From assembly GCA_030248135.1 (NCBI GenBank), contig JASANC010000124.1:124001-188000 (forward strand): DNA of 64,000 nucleotides, given 5' to 3'. How positions within the stretch are numbered: the stretch's first letter is position 1; the number at the start of each line of letters is the position of its first letter. The position numbers and the translations under genes are program-made. This document shows positions 9,835 through 23,460 of this stretch, in pieces. The notes under the pieces were generated by a model. The model saw only the letters and a list, made by a program, of their open reading frames with translations. It did no database searches and was not told where the DNA came from. The DNA comes from Theristus sp. LFF4_11 (Eukaryota; Nematoda; Chromadorea; Monhysterida; Xyalidae).

Positions 9835-12800
9835 ATGGCCTTGCACAACACCGTCAGCAGCAGCAGTGTCGACGCCAAGCAGGTATCCGTTCCGTTTTGA
9901 CTTTCATCGAGAACTGCAAGGAAATACTCCTGGCATTTTATAATAAACCGTTAAAAGAATGGTTTTTCGTGCAGGAGAACATCAAAGAGGAGCTGCGTGA
10001 CATGAGCGAGTCTGAGTACCAGAAGCTGTTGGTGTCTGCGATCAAGCCTCGCTACGGCACCGCTGGCAAAAACAACAACAATAATAATTTCTCTCCATCC
10101 GACGATCAACCGCACCAGTTGCTTGATAAATTGTACGAAAAGGAAAAGCTGGACATGGATGAAAACTGTGAGTACGAAATCATGTCATTGTTTTCTTCTC
10201 ATACACAGCGCGCATGTTTTTGAGTCACTCAATTTTTGCCAGCAGAAGTTTCAAGTTTGATGAACGGAGTTCATATTGTAAATTTTCACTACAATAGTTT
10301 TGAAATCGTTCACACCAAAAACAATCGGACCACGTTGGCCACTACACTCCTAGATTTTTTGAATCGCCAAGATTCAATTTGCATTCGTCGGCCGAAAAAA
10401 TTGTTTCATATCAAAAAGTTTGGTAGCTTTAAAGACAATTCAGAACCTGGTATCTGGAAAGAGAAATTCAATAAACCTGGTGATCCGTTATGCACTGCAG
10501 TTGATCTTTCATGGGTTTAGTTCCTCATAGTTACGATTACGATGTATACGATGCAACTTGAAAGTCTTGTTGAAAAGTCCAGAAAATTAAGTGAGGGTTG
10601 ACCAAAATCTTCAGTTATTGTATTGTACGGCAAAAGTCCAGGCATTTGGAACGCGTTCTGTGGTTCAAAACAAAAAAGTAGCATGGCAGCTTGCCCTGGG
10701 TGATCGTTTGAACATGCCCGTGTGCGTGTGGTAACATAAATAGGCATTGGGTGGGTCGAACTTCGCGATGTGAAGAAAATTTTTTTGAAAGTTTCACCAC
10801 AAAGTACAGTTTTTGATAAACAATTTTATAATTTCTGCATTTTGACTTAACTTTCTAGAATGTAGTTTGCATCTTTTGCAAATGCAAATGCCAAAAAAGA
10901 TGAAAATTGCACCCATTTGGATGGATAAAACCTAGGGTCACTCGCCTACGATTGTCATGAATCAATGTCAGAGTTTTATGATTTAACGTTTTCCATAGTT
11001 CTTGTCCGCAGTCCTAATCGCTGTGAGGTATTATTTCACTAAAGCAAAGTAAACTTCAAAAAAATGAAACTCGTATGCAGAATCAAAATTTTTATTCCGT
11101 TCGCCACGATGGAGTTTCCGGGGACACAACCGGCAACCTAGCTAAATTACAAAGCAACGCTTGAGAAATCAGACTGTTATTCCAAAAGTCCGCTTTGCAG
11201 TGTTGCAGGTCTGTTCGCTGAGCCTGTGCTGTGCTGAGTTCCATAGGTGGATGTTTTACTTGAAGAAAATAAAAAGGCTATTAATCCTAATGTCACCCCA
11301 CGATTTTTAACAAACAAATAAGGATTTTATCTCGCTTGCGGTTGCAAGTTGAAGGTTGAAGTTGCAAGATGAATCTCGTTACAAGTTTGAAAAATGCTGG
11401 CTTAGTTATGAATCCCAGTCGGTCGTTTACGTTTTTACGTTTTATAACCCCCTGTACTTGCGTCTGCAATTCAGATTCAGACGGTTTTCAATTTTCATTC
11501 AGCGACATCACTTTCTGTGTGTTTATCTCATTTGCTCGTCTTTTTCCTCGCCAGCAGCCAGCACCATCATACGCGTGCTGGCCGTGCGTCTGCGTGCTGT
11601 CGGCGTGTGTTGTGTCGTCGTGAGAGTGTAACGTGTGTGGTGACGAGCGCAGCTGTGTGTTTGTTGTTGCGACCGCTGCTGCTCAGTGGGGTCGTTCTCT
11701 TGTGTAATAATCCGGCGTGCTTTGTACAATTGTCTGTCACACCGAACTTTGCACAACAACCAACTTGCACGACCGGTTCCATAGCAACAACTTTTCGGGC
11801 TTCGCTGATTGATTGGCGTGCTGTTGCACACGTCGTGCCTTTCGGCAGGTGTCTGCGTTCACAGTTGCGTTGCACAGATGTCCCACTGCAGATGCGCCCG
11901 CACACAGCGTCTTCTGTTCGTTCCAGTATTATCTTTTCGTGTGAAGGAGGCGGAGTAATGTTGAATGATATGTGGAAAAGCCGCACAGCTGAAAAGTTCT
12001 TTCTCGCCCGAACGCAGTTCAAATACGAAATAAAATAAATTTATTTTGTGAGAAAAGATTCTGATTAGTTTTTTCCTAATTTCTTGCACAAATCTGCCGT
12101 CAGAATACGTTAAGTTTGCTGATTTCGAATTGCCGCGCAGCCATGAAACATTTTCGCTATCTGTGCGTGCAAACGCATATTGGGTCACGTTTAATAAGAA
12201 AGATAATACATCATTGACAATATGACATTGAATTTTGTTTCCTTAATTTCGCTGCTTTTTGTGTAATGTGTCGCCGGTGAATGTGATCTTTTTCCGAGCT
12301 AATTGGCTTGTAGGTGAACCGTGAACCCCATCTGCCGTTGTGGTGGAATCACGCTTTTAGTTGTGCAAATTAAAAAGACTAACTCGGTGCTTCGTTTTAC
12401 AAAACCAATCGGCGTCGTAAAGGGGACGTATCATTGAAAACTGCATTGTCATCATTCCTTTCACAACATTCACAACTATTCCGAACAAAATTCCGCGTTT
12501 TAAAATATCCGCATTTTGATGTCGATGATTTATTGTGCACTGGAATGGAACCGAAAATGCTGCTGAAATTGTTCTTCTATTGCTCAAGCGAAGCACAGCT
12601 GTGCGTAAAGGCAACATTTTCGTCTGCTGTCTCGGGCGTCTCGTGGCTTTTCGTTTTTTCAAAACAATTCGTTTGCGTGGCCGAATATATGTATTGTTGC
12701 AGCAGCCAGTGTTGCTCAACTGTTTTTGCTTCCACTCAACCATGCTACATTTTTATCGCGATTTTTTTGATAATATCAGTTGTGTTGTGCTGGGTATCCA

Positions 12801-15800
12801 TTTTTAGGCGTAACTTTGTTTCGGTCTGTCAAACAATCTTTGGGTGACTGGAGCTGTTGAAAAGTTACTATCACACACAACTATTCTTTGTCATCAATAA
12901 TTAAACAAGCATCAGGGTTTCGTCTCGTGTCTTGTCATAAACTTACCGTAAAGTCTTGCATATAAGGTTCCTCCCACTTATAAGACCCCCACCCAAAAGT
13001 GGGCGGAGTGTCACACGGCGGGAAACCAAAAAATTCAAAATTTTGACTTGGTCGAAACGCCACCCCGTTTATAAGACCCGGATTTCCTAATCTTTGCTTT
13101 ATAAGACCTCCTCGCACTTATAAGGTTGTCACACAATTTTCCACTTTTTTCAGAAATTTTTGATTTTCAAATTTATATAAGGAGACCTTATATGCAAGAC
13201 TTTACGGTATTTCAAAGAAAATTTACAGTGCTCAAGCGTGATTTGCCTTTTTCATGTTTTTCAACGCAAACGCTGATTGCAGATGCCAGTGGGATGACGC
13301 GTGTTTCTGTTTCGGCTTGACAAATCCTTTTTTAATTCCTCATTTTTGCTTGACTGGTGAAACCGTTGCAAAATTTCATAACGTTTTTAATACTCAACAT
13401 GGTCCAATCAGTGTCGAGTTGTGTACTATTTCGCAATAACTGCAATGGCAAAAATTACGTTGAAACGAATCAGTAGTTTGTGGCTTGAGTTGGCGCAATT
13501 TAGTGCAATGTCATCATTGCTTGTTCGCGTTCTTGGAAAATAAAAACGTTCTCATGCAAACAAGAACCATTTTTAGTCGTTTTTGAGACATTATGTACAT
13601 TTGGCTAGTATATATTTTAAACTTTTGTCTATATTTTAATCACACAGATGTGCGCAAATTTGGGCACATTCCACCACACCGTATTGCACAAACGCCTAGT
13701 TTCGCTTATTGCTGTCATAATTTCTCTTCCGCTTTGTCCATGTAGGCAGGCAATACTTATCTGTTTTTTTGAAGAGAGCAATTTGTTTTTGTTACGATTT
13801 CTTTTCTTTGTTTCACCATGAGTCCTGTGAAAATGGGTTATAACCGAGGCAATTGCGCTACAGTTGGGTCTTAGTTGTTTTTTTCTGAGCTTGATCACCT
13901 TCAATCTGTACTGAACGTTGAATGAGCTTTGAAAATGCACTGTTGTTGCTGTGTTTATCACACTGCAATTGAACGGCTGTTTTCAGTGTTCTTTCACTTA
14001 TTGATTGCAAATTCTGCAGAGTTGTCTGAATTGAGTGTTTTTGTTGCAATTTGCAGCGAACTCGAGCACGATCGACAACATCGAGGCAGTGCTAACGAAC
14101 GCGTCCTCTGCCATTGAGACGGCTGCCAATCGACGTCAGTACTCGGCCGACGCATATGTACAGTTTGGACTGGAGGTGGCGCATTGCTTTGCTTACATTC
14201 GTTCGTTGCGTTTAGTACAATTAAGCAAGAACAAGTGCGAATTGATTGTTTGCAGCAGCGTTCGCTGCCACGGACCAGTGACGAGATTCGTGTGACGATG
14301 CCACCGGACGAGGACATGTCTTTCATTGACGAGGGCGACCACCAGCAGCAGACGCCGACAGAGCACACGGCCAGTCTGCACACGTCTGCTGAGGCACGAC
14401 ATGCAAGCGAACTGTACAACCAGTTGGTGACGCTTCATGCTGATTACGTTTCATTCGGTTCACACCACGACCACAATACAGTTCACAAACTGGCAGAGTC
14501 GAACTTTGCCCTCCCATTGCGCGACAGTTGTTGGTGTGTCGTTTATATTTATTGTGAATTGCAGCGTAATGATGGCCAGCGAGGAAAAGAAACAGCGTAT
14601 CATGCCGGTGTCAGCGGCGAATCCGACGTACAACATGTCGCCGTTGAACAGCGACTCGCGGGGCACATCGCCGTTGGCGGAGGACGCTCACTGCGCGTTC
14701 GCAGCCGGCAACATGCAACGCAACAACGAAAAGCACTCGAAGAAGGCCAAGGCGAAACCGACGAAAGCATACGAACTCTCAAACGAGATGCCCGGTATGC
14801 GTTTGGTTGTGTGCCGCTTTCGGTGCAGAGTACTGCAGTAGCTGCCGTCACTTTTTTCTTATTAAGTGAAGGGCTAAATAGTTTTTTGAATTGCATTCAA
14901 AGTGCCTTGTTTAAAATATGAAGCAATCATAATGTTTTGTTTTCATCAATTCAGGGGACCAAATTGCGCGCGACTACAGTGCAATTGGAACCGGCTCGGA
15001 GGCGTTGATGGCCAGGAATTACAATGGATTTGGCCCTGTGCCCACTGTGGTGCGTGTGTTTGTGCTTTTTCTTTGTTTCACCGCAACGAATCAAAGTAAG
15101 CTAGTGATTTTTATGGTTTAGTACAACTACAACAATCGTAGCGGCGGTTGTCACTCGCCGCCAAACGTCGATCGTCATTATGGCACTAAGAACTCGCTGA
15201 CACACCGAGGCCCACGACCGGCACAATTGACGGGCAGGAGACGAAGGGAAAACAACGAACGCAACAACACCACACGATCGGAGCACATCGCTGGTTCGCT
15301 GCGCTGCGCTGCTTTTTACTTTGACTGCAGTCGAACTCTAAATTATAGGCAATCAGAGCTGGTTGGTGACGTGATGCATGCTTTCTGTTCAGGACAAACC
15401 TCACCTTTTCAGCAACGCCTTCCACAGAAAACATGTATCACGTGTGATCACCAACCAATCAGCTAATTGCCTATAATTTATAGTTCGACTGTACTAATGT
15501 TGGCTATCGCACGTCGGCGTTGGTGGGATGGGGGCCAAAGAACAGCTTTTACTTTTTGTACGTTCTCAATGGCGTCGATTTTCACTGGCAATAAATAAGC
15601 AAGATGCCGGTGTGTGTACACGGATCTTGTGACGTCCATTTCCACTGGCGTTCTTGACAGCAACACTTGTTGCAGGCCACCAAGGCAATCGCTCTATTGA
15701 GAGTTTACTCGAGTTCGTTGAGGGCGTCCCGTCTGGTGGCAACGGCCGCAAGAATCAGCAGAAGGCAAAGAAGAGTGCTGGCAAAAAGAGCACCAGCAAC

Positions 15801-18800
15801 AGCGGCACGCAGCAGCGCAACTGTGCGAAGGCGAAGTCGCCGCCGAGCAGTGTGACGGACAACGGCGGTGCCCAGCTGGACAGCAGCCTGTGCAAGAGGC
15901 GCTCCATGTCAACGCAGTCCTCTGCTGGCTCGTCGACGAACGAGCGAGTGCCGGGCGAGAGCGACAAGCGGCGCACGAGCGATCTCAGCGCACAGCAGGC
16001 GGCGCACGAGGCCACCCGTGAGCTGAAGATCATACTCGATCAATACGAGGCACAGCGGCGGCACAGTGCTGACGACGACGACGACGACGACGACCTGTTG
16101 ACGGACAATGCTGACGACGACCACGAATCGGTCGACAAGCACGAACATGCACACGAGGACAACGCAAACGAGCTGCACAATGACGACGTGTCGGCAAACA
16201 TGAACAGTGCCGAGTTGGACCTGTCCGACGCACGCCTGTACGCCGCTGACAATGAGCCGTTGACACTGACGCCACCAGGCACGCCAATTGACGTGCCACT
16301 GTCGACGGTGACCGCCACAGACGACGCTGCGTTCATTCCCGTGCAAAACAAGAAACACAAACAGCGAAATCGCAATCGGCTGGCGCCGCGACGCAGCTAT
16401 GACCAGGTCGTCGTGAATAAGGTTGGAGAGATGTTTTGTGCTTTGGCAGTAACAAATCGAGCAGATGAAATGAGACGTGCTGCGTGATTGTCTGAAAATT
16501 TGATGTGGCCGATCGATTTATGCGTGTGGTTTTGCACTGGTGTCATCAAGATTTTGTTTGAAGGTTTTGTCGCCGCAGTCACATGGCACAGTGAACAGTC
16601 GTGCACGGACGCCACCGATTGCGGAGCAAAGTGTAGAACAGGCAGCTGGCAGGCGGCGACGCAACTCAAGCGGCACACACAGCATGCGTGCTCGCAACAA
16701 CAATCAAGCAGCACACTGCCATAGTCAGCCGACTGACAACCAGTTCACTGAGTATGATAATCAAAAGAACCGCTTTCAACACGAGATGTCGCCTGCAGCG
16801 GATGTTCTGGTGGGCGCAATCATTGTGTGAACATTTTATTGTTTGTTTATTTTGTCAACTCAGTTTTTTTAGTAGTTCGCATCAGTGATCAATCTGACTG
16901 ACATTTGGTAGTTGACCTTAATAACCAACTTTGAATTGTAATCATTTGTGCAAACCAAATGACTATTCTCGTGATCATTTGCAGTGTGCTGGTGAGCAAT
17001 CCGTGAGTGTAAGTTCTGAGGCGCCGAGTGAGCCGAGCGATGAGTGTGCCAGTTTCGCGCGTGCTCCTCGTGACCGCCGAGCGTCTGACGCAGCGGCCGT
17101 AGCAGCGGCGCGCCACAACAGCAACGCCAGTCATCAAGTTCAAAACACAAACTATACCAATCGGGTGCCCCCCGCCGCCTCCGAGTTTCATCCGAATCGA
17201 CCGCCGCCAAAACTAGCGGATTTCGTGGTGAAGGATCGCGATCGTAAGCTGCTGAGCACGAGAACGAATGCGCCTGCGGAGCAGCACAACCAGCAGCAGC
17301 ACTCAAGCTCAGCGCAGTTACTCGGAGGTTCGTCGGTGTGCCGTTTTGCAACCGATCAAACGCGCAGAGAGGCGTTTTCAGTGGCTGCACGTCTGTGTTG
17401 CAGGTCGCCCGGTTGCCAGCGGTGCGGCGTCGTCGCGTCACCCGGAGCAGGAGCGTCGTGCGCGTGCGCCGCCTCGCTCGGCGTCCAGTTTGCAGACGAG
17501 TCGTTGTTCGTCACCGGGCAAGCACTCCGGCGACACACGTGTGCCTGCGGCCGGCGCCAACCAGAGTGCGTCGGCAACGAACGCAGCGAACGCGTCCTCG
17601 CCCGATCTGTACGTGCACAACCATGCTGCCAACCAACAGCGCCATTCTCAACACGCTCTGCTGTCACCGCCACTGCCTCCATCATGCGCCTCAGCAGCCG
17701 GCAAACGCACCTGGGCCAACGTCGCCTCGGCAGCTGCACCGAAAGCCGCTGGCGCGCTTGTGTCGCCCGTGCCCTCGAACGCGGACGAGTCTGCTGCGAC
17801 GAACGGCGCAACACGCGGTCAGTTATGCGTTGCAGGCGAGAGCTGTTGCTGCGCAGTTGCACACTTGCATCTGCATTGCTCTTTGTCTTTACCAACACGT
17901 TCGTTTTTTTCCACATCTTGATGACATTGGAATGAAAAGTTTGTTGTATGAGAAAGCTATCACATAAGCCATGGTGCGCAAAAAATTAAAATTAAAAGCA
18001 TTAAAATCTCATATCACAAGAAGACTGAATGTGCAGTAAGCGCGCAATCGTCTGCAGACATTTCAACGACGGAGCCATTGGCAACGCCGAGCACAACGAC
18101 CGTCTTAGAGGAAGAGCTGCCGTCTGCCAGTGGCCAAGGCGAGCCTCGTGATCACTCGTCAGTTGTGACTGAACAAGAAACTGCTGATCATAATGCAACA
18201 ACAACGGCCATCAGTGATGCAAGCTGTGATAGTGCGCCGGGAGATGTTGTTGCTATGACGAAGGACACCACCACGGACACGTGCTGCTCCGTCGACTCGG
18301 ATCGAACGTTGCTCGCAGCCAGTGGTGACGCATGTCCAACAGCACTGCCGCAGTGCACCGACGACAACGAAGCTGACGATGACGATGCATTCATGGTGAC
18401 TTTCGGCGATGTTGGCGAGCATGTGTCGGAGGCGTGCACTGCTTGCGTTGAGTTCATCACTGGCGACAAACTCGTGGACGCACCGTGCATTGGGACACTC
18501 GCGGACGACGTGTCGTTTGGCTGGGAGGACACCACTCGCGAGCAGCTGCACGTGCATGAACGCGCAGAGGGCGCCACTGCTGCTCACTGCCCACCCGGCT
18601 ACAGCCGCATCGAGCTCTCCATTGGCACCGACGGACGCCCGATGAGCTTTGACGTGCCTGATTCAGTGTGCCACGCAGCGAGCGAGCCAATGCCCGTCGC
18701 ACAGATGAGCGCACAGCATCGTCTGCACGTTCGCATGGTCGCACAGCGGTGGCACGAATTCATGCAACCCGATCACCATGGTCAGTTCGCAGCTCAGTTG

Positions 18801-19000
18801 CTCTCGTTTTCTCATTGAAAAATGTTGTGGTTCCCTTTTGTTGTTCATTTTTAGCATTGTCCATTTGCATGCAACAGTTCGTGTTTTGTGCAGGCGCAGT
18901 GATTCGATACAGCGATCTGGTGAGCAGCCGACGGCGCCTACAAGAGCACGAGCACACGACGACGACGGCAGCGTCGTGCGACAGAGTGACCGCTGAATAG
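9835..19000 (+). CDS. Unrecognised low-complexity Ser/Asn/Ala-rich protein, 13 exons, about 1,199 aa
   Basis: I do not recognise this protein. Proposed exons: 9835-9882, 9975-10167, 14057-14175, 14256-14413, 14565-14794, 14955-15049, 15122-15293, 15676-16421, 16579-16809, 16985-17327, 17404-17817, 18037-18780, 18894-19000. Phase closes through all 13 (3,600 nt), and every exon but one has ordinary GT/AG borders; the donor at 14414 (GTACAA) is the weak one. The protein is mostly disordered: an Asn run near residue 50, a Lys-rich stretch after the motif RSIESLLEFVEG (exon 8), an Asp run, then FIPVQNKKHKQRNRNR, SYDQVVV, HPNRPPPKLADFVVKDRDRK and KRTWANVAS. The last big exon is acidic and ends in a more ordered region (FGDVGEHVSEACTACVEFI). 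No catalytic domain or transmembrane segment is visible. Intron 2 is 3.9 kb and holds a MITE; intron 7 holds another. A nuclear or RNA-linked scaffold is possible but is only a guess. Confidence 0.75.
12946..13207. mobile_element. Palindromic MITE, Tc1/mariner/pogo type, in an intron
   Basis: Inverted termini CCGTAAAGTCTTGCATATAA and its complement, flanked by TA at 12944-12945 and 13208-13209. 262 bp, non-coding, with internal repeats of TATAAGAC. It lies in intron 2 of the unrecognised gene. Confidence 0.8.
15328..15491. mobile_element. Palindromic MITE, CAGTCGAAC family, copy 1
   Basis: CAGTCGAACT ... AGTTCGACTG with subterminal inverted AATTATAGGCAATCAG. About 164 bp, inside intron 7 of the gene at 9835-19000. 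A second copy is at 58990-59146. Confidence 0.75.
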
Positions 19001-21850
19001 AGCAGCACAGCATGCTCAACTCGCTCAATATCACATTTGATCATGCATTGATTCATGCGTTTCTATTGTAACAATGCCGGTGTACGTCGACATTTGGGTT
19101 GATTGAAAATCGCTTTGCGTTGATCGGGGTGAATTTGTTCAACAGAGTTTTACAGTTTATATGCGGGTTGATGATGGTAGTTTTTCAACAAAATCTACGA
19201 TGTTGATTCAGCTGAACAAAGTTGATGTACGTTGATGATGAGTTTGCGCGTTCGCAAGTTCAGTTTTGACAGATTTGATTTGGAGCCATCTGCGCCGCCG
19301 ACTGATATTCCTGTGCACAGCTGCCTGACATCGAACGTTGTTTTGCGTCAGTATTCCGCTGACTTTTCCTGTTTTTATGTTTGGCGAACCTAAAGACGGT
19401 ACAGCTCTTTTGGTTTGTCAATGATTTGTATAGTAGCCCTTTGAAACTGTGTTTTTGTGTAACAATGGGTTTTGGCCTTTTCGCCACTATTCTGCTCTGT
19501 TTGTACATTTTTATCACGGTGGCGGAGAAGCCATGTGCAAGGTCCATCTGTGTCAGGGGCAGGGCTTAAGACGGAGAGAGAGGGCTGTATGCTGATTTGT
19601 TCGCCATCGCCACCTAGCTGATTAGATTGTGGTATGTTCGTTCTTGTCATTTTAAATAGAGGTTATTTCATTTCATTTTCGAAAATTCTCTGCTCACTTA
19701 ACGTTTCACTGATGTGTATTTTCGCGTATTTAATCGCATACTGACTGATCGTTCTTTTGATTTGTTGATCATTGACAGAGTTTGCTGCTGTCTTGTTCTG
19801 TTTCTATTTTAAACAATGTTACAACTCGAAATGTTCTTTTCGTTTATTGTCATTCAAATTAATTTTACAATTCGAGTCTTTTTGTTTCTGCTGTATTATT
19901 ATTACAGAACAAACTGGTCATGAGTTTCTAATAATCCGCACCGCAGTTAGTGTCATCTTTTTGTTGATAGTTTGTACCATAGTAAAGCAGTATTTAGAGT
20001 TCTAGCAGCCATATTCTCGGTAGGAAAAACGGCTTATGTTGACCAATAATTCCTTTTTTAAAACCTTTCTTTTCGTGGCGTGGCTCTCAAAAGAACGGGT
20101 GTTGTTGGTTTTTCTCCAGTTTTATTTTTTTCGTCAAGCAAAAAACAGGCAAAACTTTTCAACTCGAATTTGGTATCTGTGGGTAGAATTTTGTGCTCCA
20201 CAACGTCCAGTCCTTGTGTTTTATCTCCATTTCCAGTACGTTTTTCTTGTTAACTTGTATGCTCCTCTGTATGCCAAACAAATGCTGCAATCGAACAACT
20301 ACAAACAACTGTTCTTACTTTTCGTGGTTTATCCGCCCAATCGTTGCTCCGGTTTTTGCATTATTCATAGATTTTCTATTTATCCATATTTTGTTTTGGG
20401 TTTTATGGCATTGATTGCATTGGGTTTCCCAAGTGCAGGCAATTGTATTTCAAATAAGTTTGTTTCACAAATTCAAAGTTGTAAAAAATGCTGTCAATGT
20501 CAAATGGAAATTTTCGTTAAATATCTTCATAAATTAGAGCTGAAAACCACTTTTATGTTTTTATGCATATCCCGTGCGTATTTTTGTAGTTTGTTTGCTT
20601 CTGCCGACCCGATTTTTTCCTCACCAGCAGTGAAATTTGTGTGCTTGATTTGATCAGAACAGGAGACATGCAGGTGTGAACGTTGGTGTTGCACATATGG
20701 CGCTGTCGGTCTGTTGCAGTTGGCACTTGAACATTTCACATTGCATTTCACAATTGAGTTGCGTTGCGAGTGACGTTTAGACATTGTGCCTGTCTCAACT
20801 GAGCGTCACAGAACTTGAAAAACCGGTGAATAAGGCAGTTGATGTTGTACTGCAGTTCAAGCAGTGATTGGTTACTCTGTGAATTTCAATTTTTTAAAAT
20901 TTCGGATTGTAATTTTTAGGATTTCCTGGGCTTTTTTCTCTTTATTTAAAAATATTATGCTGCGTCGTTCATTTGGCTATATTGCTTTTTTGTTGCTTAT
21001 TTCGTTTTTCATTATCGAGGTTGTTTTCGGTTTCTTGTTTGCAATATTTTTCGTTCAATATACATGTGTATTGCATGTTGTTTGGTAGTGATTTTTGAAA
21101 TCGCCTTTTCAGAAAGTGTGGATTGTGAAAATGTTGATAATGTTTGAACATATAAACGTTGATGAATGGCGACGATTTGTTGTTAGTTTCTCGGCTAGTT
21201 TTGTTTGTTGACAATATTATCTTAGGAGTAGACATTGGCGTTTGTTACAATGCTTCATGTTCAATTTGGTTTCAATTTCGTGTTTTTGTTGCAATGTGTC
21301 ATTGTTGAAATATGAATTGTTTTGCTTCGATATTGATTTGTCACAATTACTGCGTTCACTGAGTACATCAGACGTGGGCCATCGTGCACCACAGAGGATG
21401 CCCGCAAGGTACAGCGGTGCGCCACAACTTGTCTGCACGACATGACATTTTGAATTGCACGTCTTTGGTGCACTTTCTTGTGTACTTTTGAGATTTAGGG
21501 GCTTGAAATTGAATGAACATTCATGCAACATTTCGTATTTGTTCCATCGTAGAATTTTGCATGCAGAAATGCTTGATGATTATGATATGCTTTTCGGTCT
21601 GAATTATTACCATTATTGTCGGAGCTTTGTTTCCAGTTGAGCTTCAGGCAATCAGGCCTGTGCGATGATGCGGTGGAGCATGGTGCGGGTGCCGCAACAC
21701 GGTGCAGAATCATGACTGCACCATTTTGCACGGTAATTGCGGTAACCAGCGATCATTAGTCCTGTTCCACCACACCGTCGCACGGGTATGATTCAGAGGC
21801 CCACGCAAAGCATGTCCGTCAACGTGTCTGTTCATATCATGGTCAGTAGT
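19001..21850. other. T-rich intergenic DNA
   Basis: Strongly T-rich on the + strand. A 205-codon frame at 20036-20653 is hydrophobic, as expected from T-rich DNA, with no known family and no splice support; I do not call it a gene. Confidence 0.5.
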
Positions 21851-21851
21851 A

Positions 21852-22365
21852 CAGGGTGATCCAAAAAACTACACGATAAGAATTGGCTCCAGCTCGTCAA
21901 CGGGTGAATGGTTTAGATCGAAATTTTAACCAAACAGCTTTTTAATTTTTGTGTTAAAATTTCAAGGCAATCCGTCATTTGTAGCTTGTGAAATCAGCAA
22001 TTTGATTAAAAATCAGAAAAACCACAATTTTCAATATATGATTCCGGGTACACATCGTCATCATCATCCAGGTTTCCACCAGGGAGTTCATATTCCATTT
22101 CACTGTCGTCCCCATCAGTGTGTCCGTATTGTTGTGCTTGAACTGCTCAATATGAGCGCCTCGATTCTCGATCACAGCGGCTACGCTAAGCGCAGCGCAC
22201 TGTATTTGGTGCGAAAATTCAATTTTTTTCGCGTTTAAACCATTTTGTTTCGCATTCATTACCGATTCGTTTTAACTTTTAACACAAAAAGTGAAGTTAT
22301 ATGTGATTTCAGCACAAACCACGTGCTAGAGCAGATTCTTCTCGTGTCGTTTTTTTGGATCACTG
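21852..22365 (-). mobile_element. Internally deleted mariner-like element with transposase C-terminus
   Basis: Termini CAGGGTGATCCAAAAAA and TTTTTTGGATCACTG are flanked by TA on both sides (21850-21851, 22366-22367). The minus strand encodes a decayed tail of a Tc1/mariner-type transposase (VAAVIENRGAHIEQF). The catalytic part is missing, so it is not active. Confidence 0.75.
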
Positions 22366-22367
22366 TA

Positions 22368-23460
22368 CACTGTGTTACGTAGCGTAACCCTTTTTTTGAG
22401 TTGGCTCGTCATTTGTAGCGCCGTAAATTTTCGGCTAACGTTTATGTCACAAGAATCACGGTTGTTGCACGTCGACTCCCCCGAACTCAGAAAGCGGAAC
22501 ACGAAAAAAACATTCAGATTTAAGTCAAGCTGTTCCTGTGTTATTTGTGCTTTGTTTTCAGCCGAAAATCGTATCATTTCATTGGCTACGAAAAAACGTA
22601 ATGCAGATCTGAAATGGTTATATGAAACGGTTTTTGCTCGAAAAAACAAATTTAATGAGAGATAAAGATTTAAAAGTGGACATTTAAATATTGACACCCC
22701 AGATTGGATGGGGAATTATCTATTGCTGTACCGTACCGATAATGAAGTCTTATTACTTGATTTTGCTCCAATGAAATTTTCGGTTTTTCTCTGTTCTGTG
22801 TACGTTTTTGTACAACACGTGTATTCTGTTGTTTGTTGTTTTTTTGCAAAAAAAACTGTTTCAAAGCGGTAATACAGCGGTGTGTATTTTTTAATCTGTC
22901 AAAAGTTGGAGTTGCGTTTCGGTTTGCGTTTTTGGTTCTTTATTGATGTGTTCTTCGTTGTGTTGTTCAGATTTTTGATTTTTTGTTGATTTCGATATGT
23001 TATACTCGCGGCAGATAACACATTATCACAGTGTTTATTTTTAAAATTGGGTGAGAAACGCACGTAACTGCTGATAGCCACTGTTAACATAATCTTCGTT
23101 TGCAGAGACTACTATAAATTTTAACGATTTATATGATTTTGTGCTAACCGAATAAACGGCGATGCGTTTGTTTTTTTTGTCGTTTTATTATTGCTTTGCT
23201 AACTGGTGGTCACAGTGACTGTTTGTTTTCTGTTGTTGTTCCACAAATGTCTGGCTCGCGCAACATGATGCGATAAAAATGCAACGCTTCGCACAACTCT
23301 GCCTGGGTTTGCCTTTTTACATTTTGGCGGTGCATAGTAAATCGAGTGAAACACGAACCGCACATGGCTACACTTGCCCTTTACTTTGTTGGTTTTGAAA
23401 TTTTTGAACACGTTCAAAAAAAGCACGCCGTGATCGGTTGTTCAAGTTTTACACTGCACA
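22368..23460. other. Intergenic DNA upstream of UBE2K
   Basis: T-rich, no supported exon. It should contain the UBE2K promoter; no specific element could be identified. Confidence 0.4.

Noticed and set aside
11509..12038. Overlapping frames of 100-170 codons on both strands
   Set aside because: They lie in intron 2 of the gene at 9835, overlap each other in opposite frames and show no domain.
20036..20653. 205-codon hydrophobic open frame
   Set aside because: T-rich DNA gives long Phe/Leu-rich frames by chance; no known family and no conserved motif.
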